Below, one piece after another: positions 37,641-48,452 of a stretch of DNA of 64,000 bases. The first letter of the stretch is position 1; the number at the start of each line of letters is the position of its first letter. The stretch lies in NCBI GenBank assembly GCA_001939145.1, contig LSRX01000250.1:266728-330727 (forward strand). The letters are read 5' to 3'. Both the position numbers and the translations under genes were made by a program. The stretch comes from Symbiodinium microadriaticum (Eukaryota; Sar; Dinophyceae; Suessiales; Symbiodiniaceae). The notes beneath the pieces were generated by a model, which was given only the letters and a program-made list of their open reading frames with translations, did not search any database and had not been told where the DNA came from.

Positions 37641-38837
37641 GATACGCGTGGCGAGCCCTGGTCCAAACCCGATGAAGATTCTTACCCCCGAGAGTAGGCA
37701 CCGGTGGCTAGCCTTGCGAAAACGGCAATCTGCGCAATGCCTGAGCTAAATTTCAATCTATGCCGAGAATTTCCGATTGGAATAGAAATGGGTTCCGGTG
37801 ACGGGCAACAAGGAAGGAACCTTACAACCCAAGCACTCGGCCGGCTGATCTGAGCCGTATAGAGCAGGAAGTGTGGCGTGCCAACGACCCTGAACCGAGG
37901 CAATCCTATTGAGGACTTTCCAAGTTCCGTGTTGATGTCAGAGTGCGGGCTTCGGGCCTCACCGTGTGGGAATCTCCGAAGTCCCTGAACTGGGAGTGTG
38001 ATTGCAGCGCGTGGAAAGCCCAACGGTGCTGTGTTGCGTGTGCAGCTGTGGGATGTCCGGGAGTCAGTCGTGAAGGAACTCAAGCGAACACCCGAATAGA
38101 GGCAACCTTTGGATACTTACGTAAGTCTCGCAAGACGAAGCTGCTGCTCTTTCCGATGCGGCTTCCGTAGCCGAGCCCACTGAACATCCAGATCGACCCG
38201 CCCCTCGTTCCAGGCTAATTGCCACAAGGATATGGGTGGTTGTTCGGGATAGGCTTGGCTAGGTTTAGTTGAACGACCTTACTAAGTGCACCTCGACGCT
38301 CGGCAGCGGATATGCGCACGGTAAAAGTATAGCCTGGCTACGGATAGCACCGTGGAGCACTGTGATCTTCGGCGGAAGTATCTATACCGTAACCTGCGCA
38401 GTTGAAGAAGGTCAGCCCCAAAGCGGAACCACCTTATCAGAACCTTACGCAGAAGCCTTTCCCAGCAAAGACGTAGCCTTCTTTCTGGCTACGAGTCTAG
38501 GCCACAGGCAGGGGCAACAGGATGAGCAAAACTCCTCCTTCAGATCACATTACACCCAACGAAGTGTCTGATAACTAGATGGGGAGTTCGGAACATGGAG
38601 TGTCACATGGAACAGGCCAACGGTGACAGGCAGAGAAGATGAAAGGATGTCGAGCCTGGCTTTGGCTGTTTTCTAAATCAGTGTATGTTATGCATGAGGC
38701 AGGGCCTGGGGCACCCGTGTTGCAATTTCAAGCACGACCTCAAGGTAGGTGTGCGGATTGTTTCCAGATGGAGGGGCACTATGGCGTCGAGAGGCTTTGC
38801 CTATCCTACCCAGGCGACCACGTAGCTTGAGGCTGTT
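37640..38837. other. Element interior without recognisable gag/integrase
   Basis: This lies between the recognisable pol remnant and the 5' candidate LTR. No zinc knuckle, protease or DDE motif could be read, so this part is eroded, deleted or replaced. Confidence 0.4.
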
Positions 38838-39006
38838 AACCAGTCAAGTACAACAGATGCACTTAAGAGAAGGAAAGACGCATAACATGGAGTCCTTTTT
38901 CCTGAGCCAAAGTGATGTCCAAGTGACTGCGTCAGAGCTTCAAACAACTGCATTGTCATCATCAACATAACTGGCAGTTTGAGTCGAGTCGAGTTCTGTT
39001 AACTGA
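38838..39006. repeat. Candidate LTR (5' copy of a direct repeat pair)
   Basis: Direct-repeat partner of 34048-34213. Read on the minus strand it contains CACTTTGGCTCAGG, which resembles the 3' end of the conserved dinoflagellate spliced leader (TTTTGGCTCAAG). The other copy reads CACTTTGGCTCAAAG. Confidence 0.5.
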
Positions 39007-39009
39007 ATC

Positions 39010-42000
39010 TGCGTTACTAGGCTCTTCCACCTGACCTGCTACGTCTCTTCGTCCCTTTCCTACAACAAATGCTACCCTGCCAGAAAGCGCAGGCACTGCT
39101 CCCAAATATATGGATCTTCAAGTTTGTCAGTTACAACAAGGAAGAGCTTTGTCTTGTGCAAGATGACCTTGAAGGGCACAACATTTCAAGAGGAACCTGC
39201 CGTCTATACTGGGGCGTAGGCGAAATCGACCTGTCGCTTCGCTCTTCTTGTTCGAGGTCTACGCCGCTCATGTAGTTTTCCAGCTGGCAGCAGGGAATCA
39301 CGTGGCAGCGTGCAGGTGCAATGGATCCGCACTCTAGAACAACGTGTCGCTGCAGCCCGTAACTACCGGAACACCCGCGGGCAGTATCAGGTGAAGCTAG
39401 CACAAGCCTGCTCTTCACGACGGCGGATGAGCTCCTGGGCCCGTCCCGTGCCAGAGGCTTTCTCAAAGTGGGGGGGCCTTTTGCCGACATGCAGACAAAC
39501 GCGTACTCTGCCACGGCCAGCAGGACAGTCGGTGAATGCCGCACACAAACACGAAATACACTCTGCAACGCATGCACAGTCGGCATAACAACGACACAGT
39601 CTTATTGTACAGGGAGCACAGCCTAAACACTTACAATTCACATCGGCGCCCTACCATACAACCGCGACTTCTACAATGCTACCACATCCCAGAACATCGC
39701 ATGCTTTCTGTCAAGACTGCGTGGTTCGATTTATGTTATTCACGCTCTCACTGCTTGCATGTAGTTACTACTAGGCGCCTTGCCAGGCCTCGATGCATGC
39801 CTTAACAAATTTCAGCTCCGCCTTGTGTTGGAGTGTCCGAACCCCTCGCACCGGAAGCAACTCCACCGTGCCGAAGAGGCGCAGCTGCGACATCCTCTGG
39901 AGCCATGTACCCCTTCATCGATTTCTCCTGCACTGCGGGCTCGACGCATTTCGGCCCTTCAGTCTTGCTGGACAGCATGTTCGGATACATCGGTACATCG
40001 CTGTCTTATCTGAGCTGTGCATCTAGACGAATTTTGTTCTGAGCGTTTGGACATGGCTACAAGTAGCAAAGTTTTCGGGGAACAAGGCGAGATCAGAAGA
40101 AGTGGCCTTCTGTGCCGCTTGCTGTGAGCGAAAAGCACCCGAGAGAACGTCAGCTCCGTGAGCTGCTAACCGGGTGTGTGACATGGTCGTGAAAACGTTT
40201 TACTGATACTCGCCTTCTCCGACACTTCCACGCTAGCGATCTCATTGTAAGCCTTCCAGCAACGCGGCAGTGGATGCATGTGGTCTCTGAAATGATATCC
40301 AAGGGATCAAGATTGTGCTCGCAGTAGTAGAGGCTTCAAGAATCTGAGGTGCTTGTCGGCCTCTTGTTTCCTGTCAGTGTGGCTTCATGTTATTGGAGAC
40401 TCCAGTAGTTCGCCTTCAATTCGCCTGCGACTTATCTTCTAGCACACCACTGCAGGTTGCCCCTCGCCTGGGTCTTCTGCTCCTTCTGAGCTCTTCGAAG
40501 AACGAGCTCGTTGCGTTCTGGGAGCCGAGCACCTGCCCGCCCCCCTCACAGGTGTGGAGACAAAGCAGGCCAGGTGCCCTTACTTGCGTGGGCTGGCCTG
40601 TAAAATCGCTGCCAGGTGAAAATTGCCAGCCGGCCTGTAGCGGCTTTAGCGGACTGCAGGGCAGGCGGTGTTAGAGCTTGTGTCATAGCAGTAAATGCGA
40701 AGAGTCCGGCGACCATGCAAACCGTGCATGGAGATGTTCTCAGGAAGAGCTTAGGGTATCGGCACCGGAAAGTCGCCAGCACGACAGCTTCGCAGGAGCC
40801 ATTGCCGAGGACTCGCCGGGGCCAGGCGACCAAGTTCGACAGCGTTGGCATGCAGCACTGGCCAAAGCAAATTAACCAAAATGCCAAAACCCGAAGACTC
40901 CGATCCTGTCGATTTCCAGGAGCCACGCAACGACAAGTGCCAGCAGCGGAAGGCGCCGCCTGGCGGGATCTTCGGAGTGTGAGGGCTCAACCTGATTTCG
41001 CGGAACTGGACCATGAGCTATTTCGCAATCTGTAACCCATAGCATGAGTGCGGCTTTCATCACTGTTCTGACTGAATTCGACTCCTTCCCAGCCCCTCGG
41101 ACGACGACATATCGGGCGAATCTGCGTGTGTCATGAGGTGACAGTGACTGACTCGACCGAGAGGGAATGGACACCATCGTCAGGAGAGGCGCGGCGGTCA
41201 CTCGGCAAACTCTGCACTCCGACGAATGATCAGTAAATACTGCAGCCCTCATTTCGCTCTATCACGGATGTCGGCCTTGACGGCGTCATGGCTCTCGGCG
41301 CTCGCCACCAAAAGCCAAAGCAGCGGAGAGATGTACACTAGAAAAAAATGCCCACGACGCGAGGCCTTTGCAAGCCAAACCCGCAACAAACCCGCAGTGA
41401 CCCAGGAAGTATAACGAAAGGAGTACTCGTAGCAGAAGCAGCAACGGCACTTCCGATTCAAAAGTACCCGGACCCTAAGAGTGATTGTGCAGTGAGCAAG
41501 CAAAGTGTTCCCGTCGTTCCGGGCGCAGCCGCAGTCTGGATTCCTCCCCGAGATCCCGAGATCACTTCTTGCAGATGGTGTCGGAGAGGCAATTCGGACC
41601 GGCGGCACCGCATTGAAGGTATTCTGTCCTCGCGGAGACCATAAGGAGATGATCAGGACGAAGTTTAGCAAAGGCAAAACGAAAAACGACAGTAGAGATG
41701 CGATGTTGAACCAATCCGCCGGCTTGGGTCACGCCGTTGGGCCCTCCTGGGAATCGCTTCCTTTCCCTGAGGATGCGGCTCGTACTTAATGTAGCTGTTG
41801 GAGCATTTGTTATAGTCCGCCAAATAACAGCCTGGTCAAAGCACGAATGTCAGAGAGCATGAGGTTCATCTTTCATCGAGACTTCAAGGCTGCTGCAGCT
41901 CAGAGAAGTAGTGGCGAAACATCTACTAGTAAACAGTTGGTCATGGCAAAACGTCGCACGCCAAGCGGCCCTCCACCAACCTCAGGCCACGGATCGTGTG

Positions 42001-42400
42001 ATGCTGCTCGGGTCGTCTTTAAAGGGCCACGGTCTTCAGGCATTGGGCAGCCACCCTTTGTTTGCCAGCTGTCGCATGAATCTTTCTCAACCCCTGAACC
42101 CAAAAGCACGTAAACTTTCCGTGCTGGGCGCCCCACTCGCCCTTACATGTCGGGGGCTGGCACTCGCCGTCCACGAGCTGGCAAGAGCGGACATGGTGAG
42201 CCAGTCAAAAAAAAAGCGCAGCACCTTTGTGCCAGCATCTTAGATTGGATTTACAAGCAATACACAGTGGCTTTGTGTTACATGGGTCAAAGGCCGTCTG
42301 CAGCTGCTCTGGCGGCAGCGACGGTACGGTAGTGGCAGAAAGAGGCGGGATGGGTTGGGTTGGTCATGGTTGCGGGACGGTAGTGCGGTATAGTGGGGTG
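39010..42400. other. Mostly unassigned
   Basis: Scattered frames with no recognised domain. A cysteine-dense frame at 39495-39641 (minus) is listed separately. Plus- and minus-strand frames at 40546-41035 overlap and neither is convincing. Confidence 0.4.
39495..39641 (-). CDS. Cysteine-dense open stretch, metallothionein-like spacing
   Basis: Forty-nine codons hold 13 cysteines, with repeated C-x-C and C-x-x-C spacing (CKCLGCAPC, LCRCYADCAC, ECISCLC). That density and spacing is the hallmark of metallothioneins and other metal-binding peptides. There is no ATG; a GTAG acceptor lies about five codons upstream, so an exon is possible. The opposite strand is rich in CA, which yields TGT codons by chance, so this may be an artefact. 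Confidence 0.2.
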
Positions 42401-42405
42401 GGACA

Positions 42406-42760
42406 CTAAGCGAAGACATTTCCAGTCAGAACCGACTGTCCCTGATTGTTTGAGGCAGCCTCCCTTGAAAGAGGGCCTGGTGCTTTTGGGGGCTGCGGGC
42501 AGTCTCTGTTTGTAAGCATGGGGCAGTGGCCCTGACACTCAGGCTGAAACTGAAACGACATGTGAAATCCAGCACCGTGAGGCTTGGGAAGACCGACTTC
42601 GCATGACTTTTCCGAAGCCCTGCACCTGGTATCCGTCTGGACAATCGGTTTTGCTGCAGCCTGAGCACGAAGCCAAGGCATGACTGGCTCCAGAGCACAT
42701 CCTCTGAAACAGGACCCAGCCGCACAAAGAAGCCGGCTAAATCAACAGTGCGCACAGAAG
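42406..42760 (-). CDS. Candidate cysteine-containing exons
   Basis: Two minus-strand frames have protein-like stretches: SCSGCSKTDCPDGYQVQGFG (near 42640) and CRASEKSCEV...FQPECQGHCPML (near 42530-42620). They lie downstream of the cysteine-rich exon at 43192-43698 on the same strand and could be later exons of that gene. No splice pair was proven. Confidence 0.25.
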
Positions 42761-43191
42761 GAACATGATAGAACAGACAGAACCGTGAGAAGTGGCAAAA
42801 GGTCACCAGCTGCACATACTACCCGATTCTTATCCTTTGCGATGGTCAGGAGGCCTTTTTTAAGTTGTGTAGCTTCCTTGTCTTATTGCCTGTGCAGAAC
42901 CTTTGTACACGCGTCGTCCAGGTGTACCTGACACATGAACATGCTGCAACATGCTCTGCGGCGGCAGAGCTTCCATGGCGACAGTGTCTAAGCCATGCTA
43001 TCCTGAGGCAAAGGCAAACATCTGCAGCTGTCTCGCCAGCAAAGAGCACCTGCGCAAATCTCAGTCTGAGACGCAACAGGCCATCGAACCACGATGCAAA
43101 TCGCGCACTAGCTGCTCGTTTTTGCAACAGCGCTGCACAGCCACGAATCTGAACCTCAGCAACCAGAGGCATGGCAGGCTTGTGCAGCGTA

Positions 43192-43698
43192 CTAGTCGCA
43201 GCTGTTCTTGCCGTTCGAAAGGTCGAAGCTGCAGCACATTATGGACACGAAGTAGCCTCCAGATTCCGAGCAAGTCATGCCCGCAAAGTTCCGGCCCATG
43301 GGACAAGCAGAATGTGACGTTGGTACATTGCCGCATGCGAGAGTTGCCACAGTCATGTCGAGCTTGCATTGGCCCGGCTTCTTGATACCAAACATGCCCC
43401 TGCGCGGTTTGCACGTGATGGATCCGCCGAAGCCAGCACCGGCCCACCAAACATCCGTATTGCTGCCGACACTGAATCCAGCTCCCAGCGAGATCTGATC
43501 AAGTGGCAGTTTGCCATTTAGCAACTCCTGGAAAACGTTTTCTGGACCAGCAGACAAACCAATAGACCAAGCGACATTGCCGTTAATGGACCGCGTGTAA
43601 CCCGTGGATGCGAAAGTGCCAGCCTGGCCTGCGCAACTGAGAGCACTCTCCACCTTCAGATCAGGACAAGCGGAACAGCAGCACGAGATGCAACCTAC
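43192..43698 (-). CDS. Cysteine-rich, probably extracellular protein (exon or gene end)
   Basis: A clear minus-strand frame ends in a stop at 43192. Taking a TTGTAG acceptor at 43699-43704, the exon encodes about 168 residues starting GCISCCCSACPD. About 16 cysteines, many glycines and a VSIMCCSFD-containing C-terminus suggest a disulphide-bonded secreted domain. The middle is rich in G, S and aromatic residues (VWWAGAGFGGSITC). An ATG at 43716 would give a short hydrophobic start (MTLLVLVG), so a single-exon reading with a signal peptide is also possible. No known family is recognised. Confidence 0.5.
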   Translation of the reverse strand, partial: VGCISCCCSACPDLKVESALSCAGQAGTFASTGYTRSINGNVAWSIGLSAGPENVFQELLNGKLPLDQISLGAGFSVGSNTDVWWAGAGFGGSITCKPRRGMFGIKKPGQCKLDMTVATLACGNVPTSHSACPMGRNFAGMTCSESGGYFVSIMCCSFDLSNGKNSCD

Positions 43699-43741
43699 AA
43701 GTACCAGTAAAGTCAACCTGCTTCAAGCCGCAAGCCTGCTA

Positions 43742-43930
43742 AATTAGTCGTGTCGCCGCTTTCACCACGTCCTCCACCACTTTCTCCGCCTCTTTCGCCA
43801 CATCCTTCACAACCTTCACGACCGCTTCGAAAACGCGACGGCGTCTGCGACGGTCGCGACGTCGATCCCAAAACACCACCTTGCCTGGTGGCGACCACTC
43901 GTACCCGGAAACCACTATAGTCACTATAGG
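43742..43930 (-). CDS. Candidate exon with very basic then amphipathic helix
   Basis: The minus-strand frame reads KVVFWDRRRDRRRRRRVFEA and then VVKVVKDVAKEAEKVVEDVV, ending at a stop at 43739. The first half is arginine-dense and the second is a regular amphipathic helix with a VxxV/AxxV heptad-like pattern. It lies just upstream of the cysteine-rich exon at 43192-43698 on the same strand, so it could encode a propeptide or a helical N-terminal part of that protein. No splice junction could be proven. Confidence 0.35.
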
Positions 43931-44299
43931 CAGTGTTAGCCATACCATACACTACCATGCCATAACTAAACTTAACTAAAGCGAAGAAAGCACAATAACT
44001 CGCATGCCTGTGTGAGTGTTGCAAGGTGGCCTTCGTCTCCTTCTGCTTCTTCCTCAGCCTCTTCTAGCAAAGAGAGTGGCTTGTCATCGTTCTCGTCCGG
44101 CACCGCTGGCTCTTCGGAACCAAAACGGTGCGCCTGCTCTTGTCAGTACTCACTGCGGATGTATATCTCACAAAGGAGATTCCTGCTTGGAGTTGCATGC
44201 GCATTAGCTTTGGGCGGAATTTGAATGCACAACAACTTCAAATCACTCCCCAGATAAGTCGGATACCCACATGGAGGAGCGGATGCACATGAGTTCGAA

Positions 44300-44760
44300 T
44301 CAGCTTACCGGGACCACCACACGGCCTCCCTGGACTTCTTGATGTCGTCCAACTTGTGTAGGTCCACCAAACGCTTGGCCCGCTCGTAGGGCAAAGACTT
44401 CACCTTCAGAAACATATGAAACACTAGTGTAAACGCTGTGGGGGAGCTCACGCTGATGAAACTCCCTGGAAACTCCGTTTTTGCGAACCCAGTCACGACA
44501 GGGCTGGCAAATGCTAGCATGGCAGCCCGGGCACCGTCGTGGTAGCCATAGAAGTGTTGATGAGATAAGTGCTGCTCCTGTCAAGGCCGCGGAAGATGGA
44601 ACTACCCAAACCCCGAACTTGAGGACCCAGGCTCCTTGCCGTACCGAGCATACTTCTCAATGAAGCTGTAGTCTTGAGTGTCGGCCATGAACCTGAGCCG
44701 TTCATTGCAAGCCTCACTGCTTCTTTCATCAACGAGTTGTCAAAAACCCAGTGCATGGGA
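44300..44760 (-). CDS. Candidate exons, unrecognised
   Basis: Two minus-strand stretches look coding. Near 44640-44724 the residues EACNERLRFMADTQDYSFIE and then KYARYGK end before a GC-type donor. At 44305-44430 the residues KVKSLPYERAKRLVDLHKLD, then DIKKSREAVWWSR, end at a stop. Both have balanced, charged composition. They may be neighbouring exons of one gene. No family is recognised. Confidence 0.3.
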
Positions 44761-44883
44761 AGCTCATCTGTCGTACGTATAATTGTGCGACAGCCGAAGG
44801 ACCATGAATTCCTTTACTAAATCTTGCTAGGGATCTTATGGATTTCAACTTATTCACCTCCGTTTCCGGCTTATAAACACACC

Positions 44884-45027
44884 CCAACCACCACCACCAC
44901 CACGACCACCACCACGACTACTACTACGACCACCACCGCCGCCACCACCACCACCACCGCCACCACAACCAACAACCGACAACCGATATTTAACCACGAA
45001 CAACTACAAATAACAACTAACAAGCAC

Positions 45028-45059
<32 letters not shown>

Positions 45060-45112
45060 GGGGCAGCAGCAACAACACCAGCACAAGCACCAGCACCAGC
45101 ACCAGCAATTTG
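44884..45112. repeat. ACC/ACG and CAG/CAA trinucleotide arrays
   Basis: Two compound triplet arrays occur: ACC/ACG/ACT at 44884-44970 and CAA/CAG/CAC at 45024-45112. The Thr- and Gln-rich plus-strand frame and the Cys/Val-rich minus-strand frame are by-products. Confidence 0.95.
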
Positions 45113-45480
45113 CAATTGGACGCGGTGCGAGCGGACTCTGCACTTAGCGGGCATGGCATTTGCCTGTGCTAGTTCAAGACAGCGGTATCTACAGTAGATC
45201 CTTGATGGCGCTGACCTACTCGGATTAGCTCGTGGCGGGCGCTCAGGAAGTGGCTTGTACCTCACGGCAGCGTTGTTGCTGGCGTCTTGCAAGGTTTGCG
45301 GTTTGTCTGCGACTGGCAACTGCGGCTGCGTCTCCCAGACTTTTCGCTTTGAGCAGGCGAGCTCTGTTGGTTCGTGCAAAACTGCAAAGCTGCAGGTGCA
45401 GTGTGGCTAGAAAGCTTGGCCGAGCCACCTGCGCAAGAATGAAAGCAAAACTAGCGGCTTGGCCCGAGGCCCCTGGCTTC

Positions 45481-46307
45481 CTACCGTGTTTGGTCCTGCC
45501 AACGCCAGGAGCTAGACAACGAAGAGGCCCAGTCAGAGGATTGCCACCATGGGCGATCATCCCATTGACATCTTGAGCGAGTGGCATCGTCCTTCTGGCG
45601 CTTGTCTGATACAGGCCCCGGGTCCTCAGATTGCCGCTTGTCCGGGCGGAGCCACTTCTGCTTGGCCGGCGTATCCCCCGCCTTATGATCGATGCGGAGC
45701 TTGCCGACTTTTTTGCCATCCTTGGGCATGTAAAAGATCATCCGGTTGATCAAGCCGCATGAGCGGCAAGTCTGGTCGTAGATTGTTTTAATGGTGGATG
45801 CCACGATCTCAAAATTATCGTCTGTCTCCAGAGTGGCACGCATCTCCGCCTGGTCCCATAAGCGTTGAAATAGAGATCCAATGATCCCAAAGAAGCCCGT
45901 GAGAAGAACGGCATTTTTCTCCTTCACCCAAGGCAATGGTGAGCAAGCCGTCAGTTCCCATGACTGGCTGGGCCGTCATTGCCTCCGCCCATGTAGTGCC
46001 CTGATCCGTTGCCACCAGGTTCAGGGGGGCGAAGATCCAGGCTTCTTGAGTATGCGTATCCGGTCCTGCCACATTCGAAGCTGCTCGGAACCTTTGAGCC
46101 CGCCGCTGAAGCTTTCTCGTTGATGACGAGAATAGTAGCCAGGGCATGCACCCAGGTGAACATCTCGTCGGACTGGCAGATTTGGACGTTCTTGTCACGC
46201 TTGGGCAAGGCGTTTTCTTGGTCCTTCAGAGAGGGGCGGGGCTCCGGGTCAACCATGGCGTAGATCGTGACTGGGCCCTGGTACTTGACCCGGGTCATGG
46301 TGTCCAC
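45481..46307 (-). pseudogene. Frame-broken unrecognised coding region
   Basis: Protein-like stretches run on the minus strand in successive frames. First comes DTMTRVKYQGPVTIYAMVDP and a charged segment (46307-46080). Then there is a short part in another frame (46070-45940). Last is WVKEKNAVLLTGFFGIIGSL followed by FQRLWDQAEMRATLE and CRSCGLINRMIFYMPKDGKK (45936-45690), ending in a low-complexity Asp/Arg/Trp tail. At least two frame changes are needed to join them, with no obvious splice sites. I do not recognise the family. It has the look of a retroelement-derived or decayed gene. Confidence 0.4.
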
Positions 46308-46423
46308 TTCAATCGTTGGCTGTTTCCTCTGAGGACGGGCCAGGACACTCGTCCGAGCTTGGAGCGTGGCTGGCGATCTTCTCCTTGATCCGCGAAGGCA
46401 TTGAAACGTGATTTGGGGTAGTT

Positions 46424-46450
46424 GGGGGGGGGGCNGGGGGGGGGGGGCCG
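46424..46450. repeat. Poly-G tract containing an ambiguous base
   Basis: G runs surround a C and an N (46435). This indicates an unresolved homopolymer in the assembly. Confidence 0.9.
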
Positions 46451-46570
46451 GCTGGGGAGGCCGGAGAGGTGGGAGCCGAGCTCGGCGAAGCCTCTTGTCA
46501 GGGGCGCCGGGCAGGGGGAGGGGGAGCGTCCTCCACTGGCGTGGGAGGAGCTGGGGCCGCGGGTCGAACG

Positions 46571-46999
46571 ATGCTCATTCGCAAGTATCAGCGCCCCTTT
46601 TCATCCCTAAAAGACCCGGAGAGGGATCGATGCGCAAGATATTTGTTGAGCCTTTTTTCAGAGCCGGTGCCTCCTAAATCAATTGGCAGATCTGAGTTTT
46701 TCGGCTTCATTGATTGCATTTTGCAATCAAGATTAAACTATGAACGGCACCTCACGGAAGGAGCAACCTGGCTCCAACAACTGGAGGAAAATGTGGTAGG
46801 CTATAGATTTCGCTGCGAGGGTTTTCCTGGACCCCCTCTTGCTGCCCAAAATTGGCACCTGTGGGCCCATGCCACCACCAGAGAAGGAGCCACAGGCATT
46901 TTGGCCACGGGCAAAGTCCTGCCCACAGACCATGCAGTTGCATGTCTGGATCCTGAGGAGGACACTTATTCCTTTTACGGGGAGTACTCCCAATCCTGA
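46571..46999 (+). CDS. Unrecognised protein, 5' frame of a two-frame pair
   Basis: From an ATG at 46571 the frame encodes about 142 residues. It includes a helical charged N-terminus (ERDRCARYLLSLFSEPVPPK) and then WHLWAHATTREGATGILATG followed by KVLPTD and DTYSFYGEYS. The order H-x-T...G-x-x-x-I-L-x-x-G-x-[VL]-x-P is reminiscent of the start of ADP-ribosyltransferase-fold domains (PARP or KptA-like), in which HGT is followed by an alanine- and glycine-containing helix. The glycine of HGT is alanine here, and the later signature residues cannot be verified. The frame stops at 46997-46999 while the next frame continues the apparent protein. Confidence 0.4.
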   Translation: MLIRKYQRPFSSLKDPERDRCARYLLSLFSEPVPPKSIGRSEFFGFIDCILQSRLNYERHLTEGATWLQQLEENVVGYRFRCEGFPGPPLAAQNWHLWAHATTREGATGILATGKVLPTDHAVACLDPEEDTYSFYGEYSQS

Positions 47000-47573
47000 A
47001 TGGAACCAGGGAGTTATACAGCTTGCCAGCAAATGTTTTCACTCCGCAAAGAATTGCTCTGGAGTGGTTTTCGGCGGACTCTTGCCGTCGGGCCATGTCA
47101 AAGGAAAGAGTGCATCTGTCAGTAGTGAAAATAACCTGGCAAAGTTTCATGCACTTGTGCATAGCTGCTCCTCAGATCGCCGCTGGGCGATACGATTTGT
47201 AGCCGCCCGCATCGATTTTCTTTCTGAGCGGGCCAACGCAATTTTTCCTCAGCAAGCAGGCCAACCAGCAGGAAGAGGGCGCAAAGCCATTCAAGGCCAG
47301 CCCACCCTTGCTATTACAGATGGGTCAACAGCAGATGACTCATGGGGCCCATGGCATTCGTTTCGTCAGTTTTTTCGTGATCACGATGTACATAGCAAAG
47401 CCAAAGAGGAAATCCCTGCGGAAATGCCAACACCAGGAGCACCTGAAACAGCTCAAGCTGTCACGCCAGAGGCTTCCGATTTAGAGGACCTATGGCCTCT
47501 GCCAAAGCTTTTCGTGGGGATAGTGCATGATTGGCTTTACACAGCATTGCACAGCGTTCAACAAAACACCTGA
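46960..47573 (+). CDS. Unrecognised protein, 3' frame of a two-frame pair
   Basis: This frame overlaps the end of the previous one and continues as PNPEWNQGVIQLASKCFHSA, then KNCSGVVFGG and a long charged, low-complexity C-terminus ending LHSVQQNT at a TGA at 47571-47573. Its composition matches that of the preceding frame, and no stop-free single frame covers both. A one-base shift near 46960-47000, or programmed frameshifting, would join them into a protein of roughly 330 residues. No splice signals are needed. Family unknown. Confidence 0.4.
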
Positions 47574-47781
47574 ATGGTTTTGCTGTTTTTGTTTTTGTTG
47601 CTGTTTAGCTTCATGTCTTGATGCTATGCCGTAGGTATTCGTCCAAATATTTCGTCAGCCTTTCATTTCAAAGTTATCTAGCCATGCGGCGCAAAGCGGA
47701 TGATGCCTTTCTTCCTCATAGTGGGCCGAAAATCCGCGATCGAGCAAGACCGCCCCACAACCATCAAGGACCAGAGTAGTA

Positions 47782-48039
47782 ATGGTCCACAACCTTCCCA
47801 TTGAAGAATGTGAAGATGGTGTTACTTCAATTCAGTTTGAAATACCAGCCGATGGCATCATAGACGACATCAAGAAGAACATTAGTGAGAGGCTCACCAA
47901 TGAAAGATTTTATTTGTCTCGTAGTTTTCCATCTCCAGCTCCGAGGTGTACATCGGCCTTTGTTCAAACAGCTGAAAAGCTTGGAACAATCCGCGGAGTT
48001 TACCTTTCAATGGTCGGAGTGAAGTATGCTGGGTCATAA
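47782..48039 (+). CDS. Small unrecognised ORF, 85 aa
   Basis: An ATG-initiated 85-codon frame (start MVHNLPIEECEDGVTSIQF) has a balanced, mildly acidic composition and ends in GVKYAGS. It follows the two-frame gene at 46571-47573 on the same strand after about 200 bases. It could be a separate small gene or another exon of the same gene. No domain is recognised. Confidence 0.35.
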   Translation: MVHNLPIEECEDGVTSIQFEIPADGIIDDIKKNISERLTNERFYLSRSFPSPAPRCTSAFVQTAEKLGTIRGVYLSMVGVKYAGS

Positions 48040-48133
48040 AAGCAGCCAAGTGGCTACCCCGCATAGCGGGGTGTGTGTGTGTGTGTGTGTGGAACACCTG
48101 TTTGCCAAGGTTTGAACTGCTTTTAACATTGTA

Positions 48134-48362
48134 GGGGGATGCCCCGCACCTGAAGAATGGGCATCTAACAAAGAGGCTCTTCAGAGTGTGCTGATATGGT
48201 TCTGGGACGCTGGAACCACATACCTGCGAGCTTTTTCCTTTTTGCTGATTGCAAGTGATGATGGCGAGAGGCTACGCCAAAATCCTCTTCAGGTCCTACT
48301 CCGCTGTGTTGGAAAGACTGCTATCATGTATGCTAAATCAGTCCAGAGGGAGGATTGCACGA
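48134..48362 (+). CDS. Candidate exon downstream, unrecognised
   Basis: An open stretch reads PAPEEWASNKEALQSVLIWF and continues through AGTTYLRAFSFLLIASDDG to YAKSVQRED before running into the GT-rich array. The composition is that of a helical globular protein. It may be the continuation of the coding region at 46.57-48.04 kb, with its end obscured or destroyed by the microsatellite. Confidence 0.35.
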
Positions 48363-48364
48363 GT

Positions 48365-48392
48365 GCGTGTGCGCGTGTGTGTGTGTGTGTGT

Positions 48393-48452
<60 letters not shown>

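Noticed and set aside
38164..38175. CCGTAGCC match to the 5' end of the spliced leader
   Set aside because: The match ends after eight bases, as expected by chance in 64 kb.
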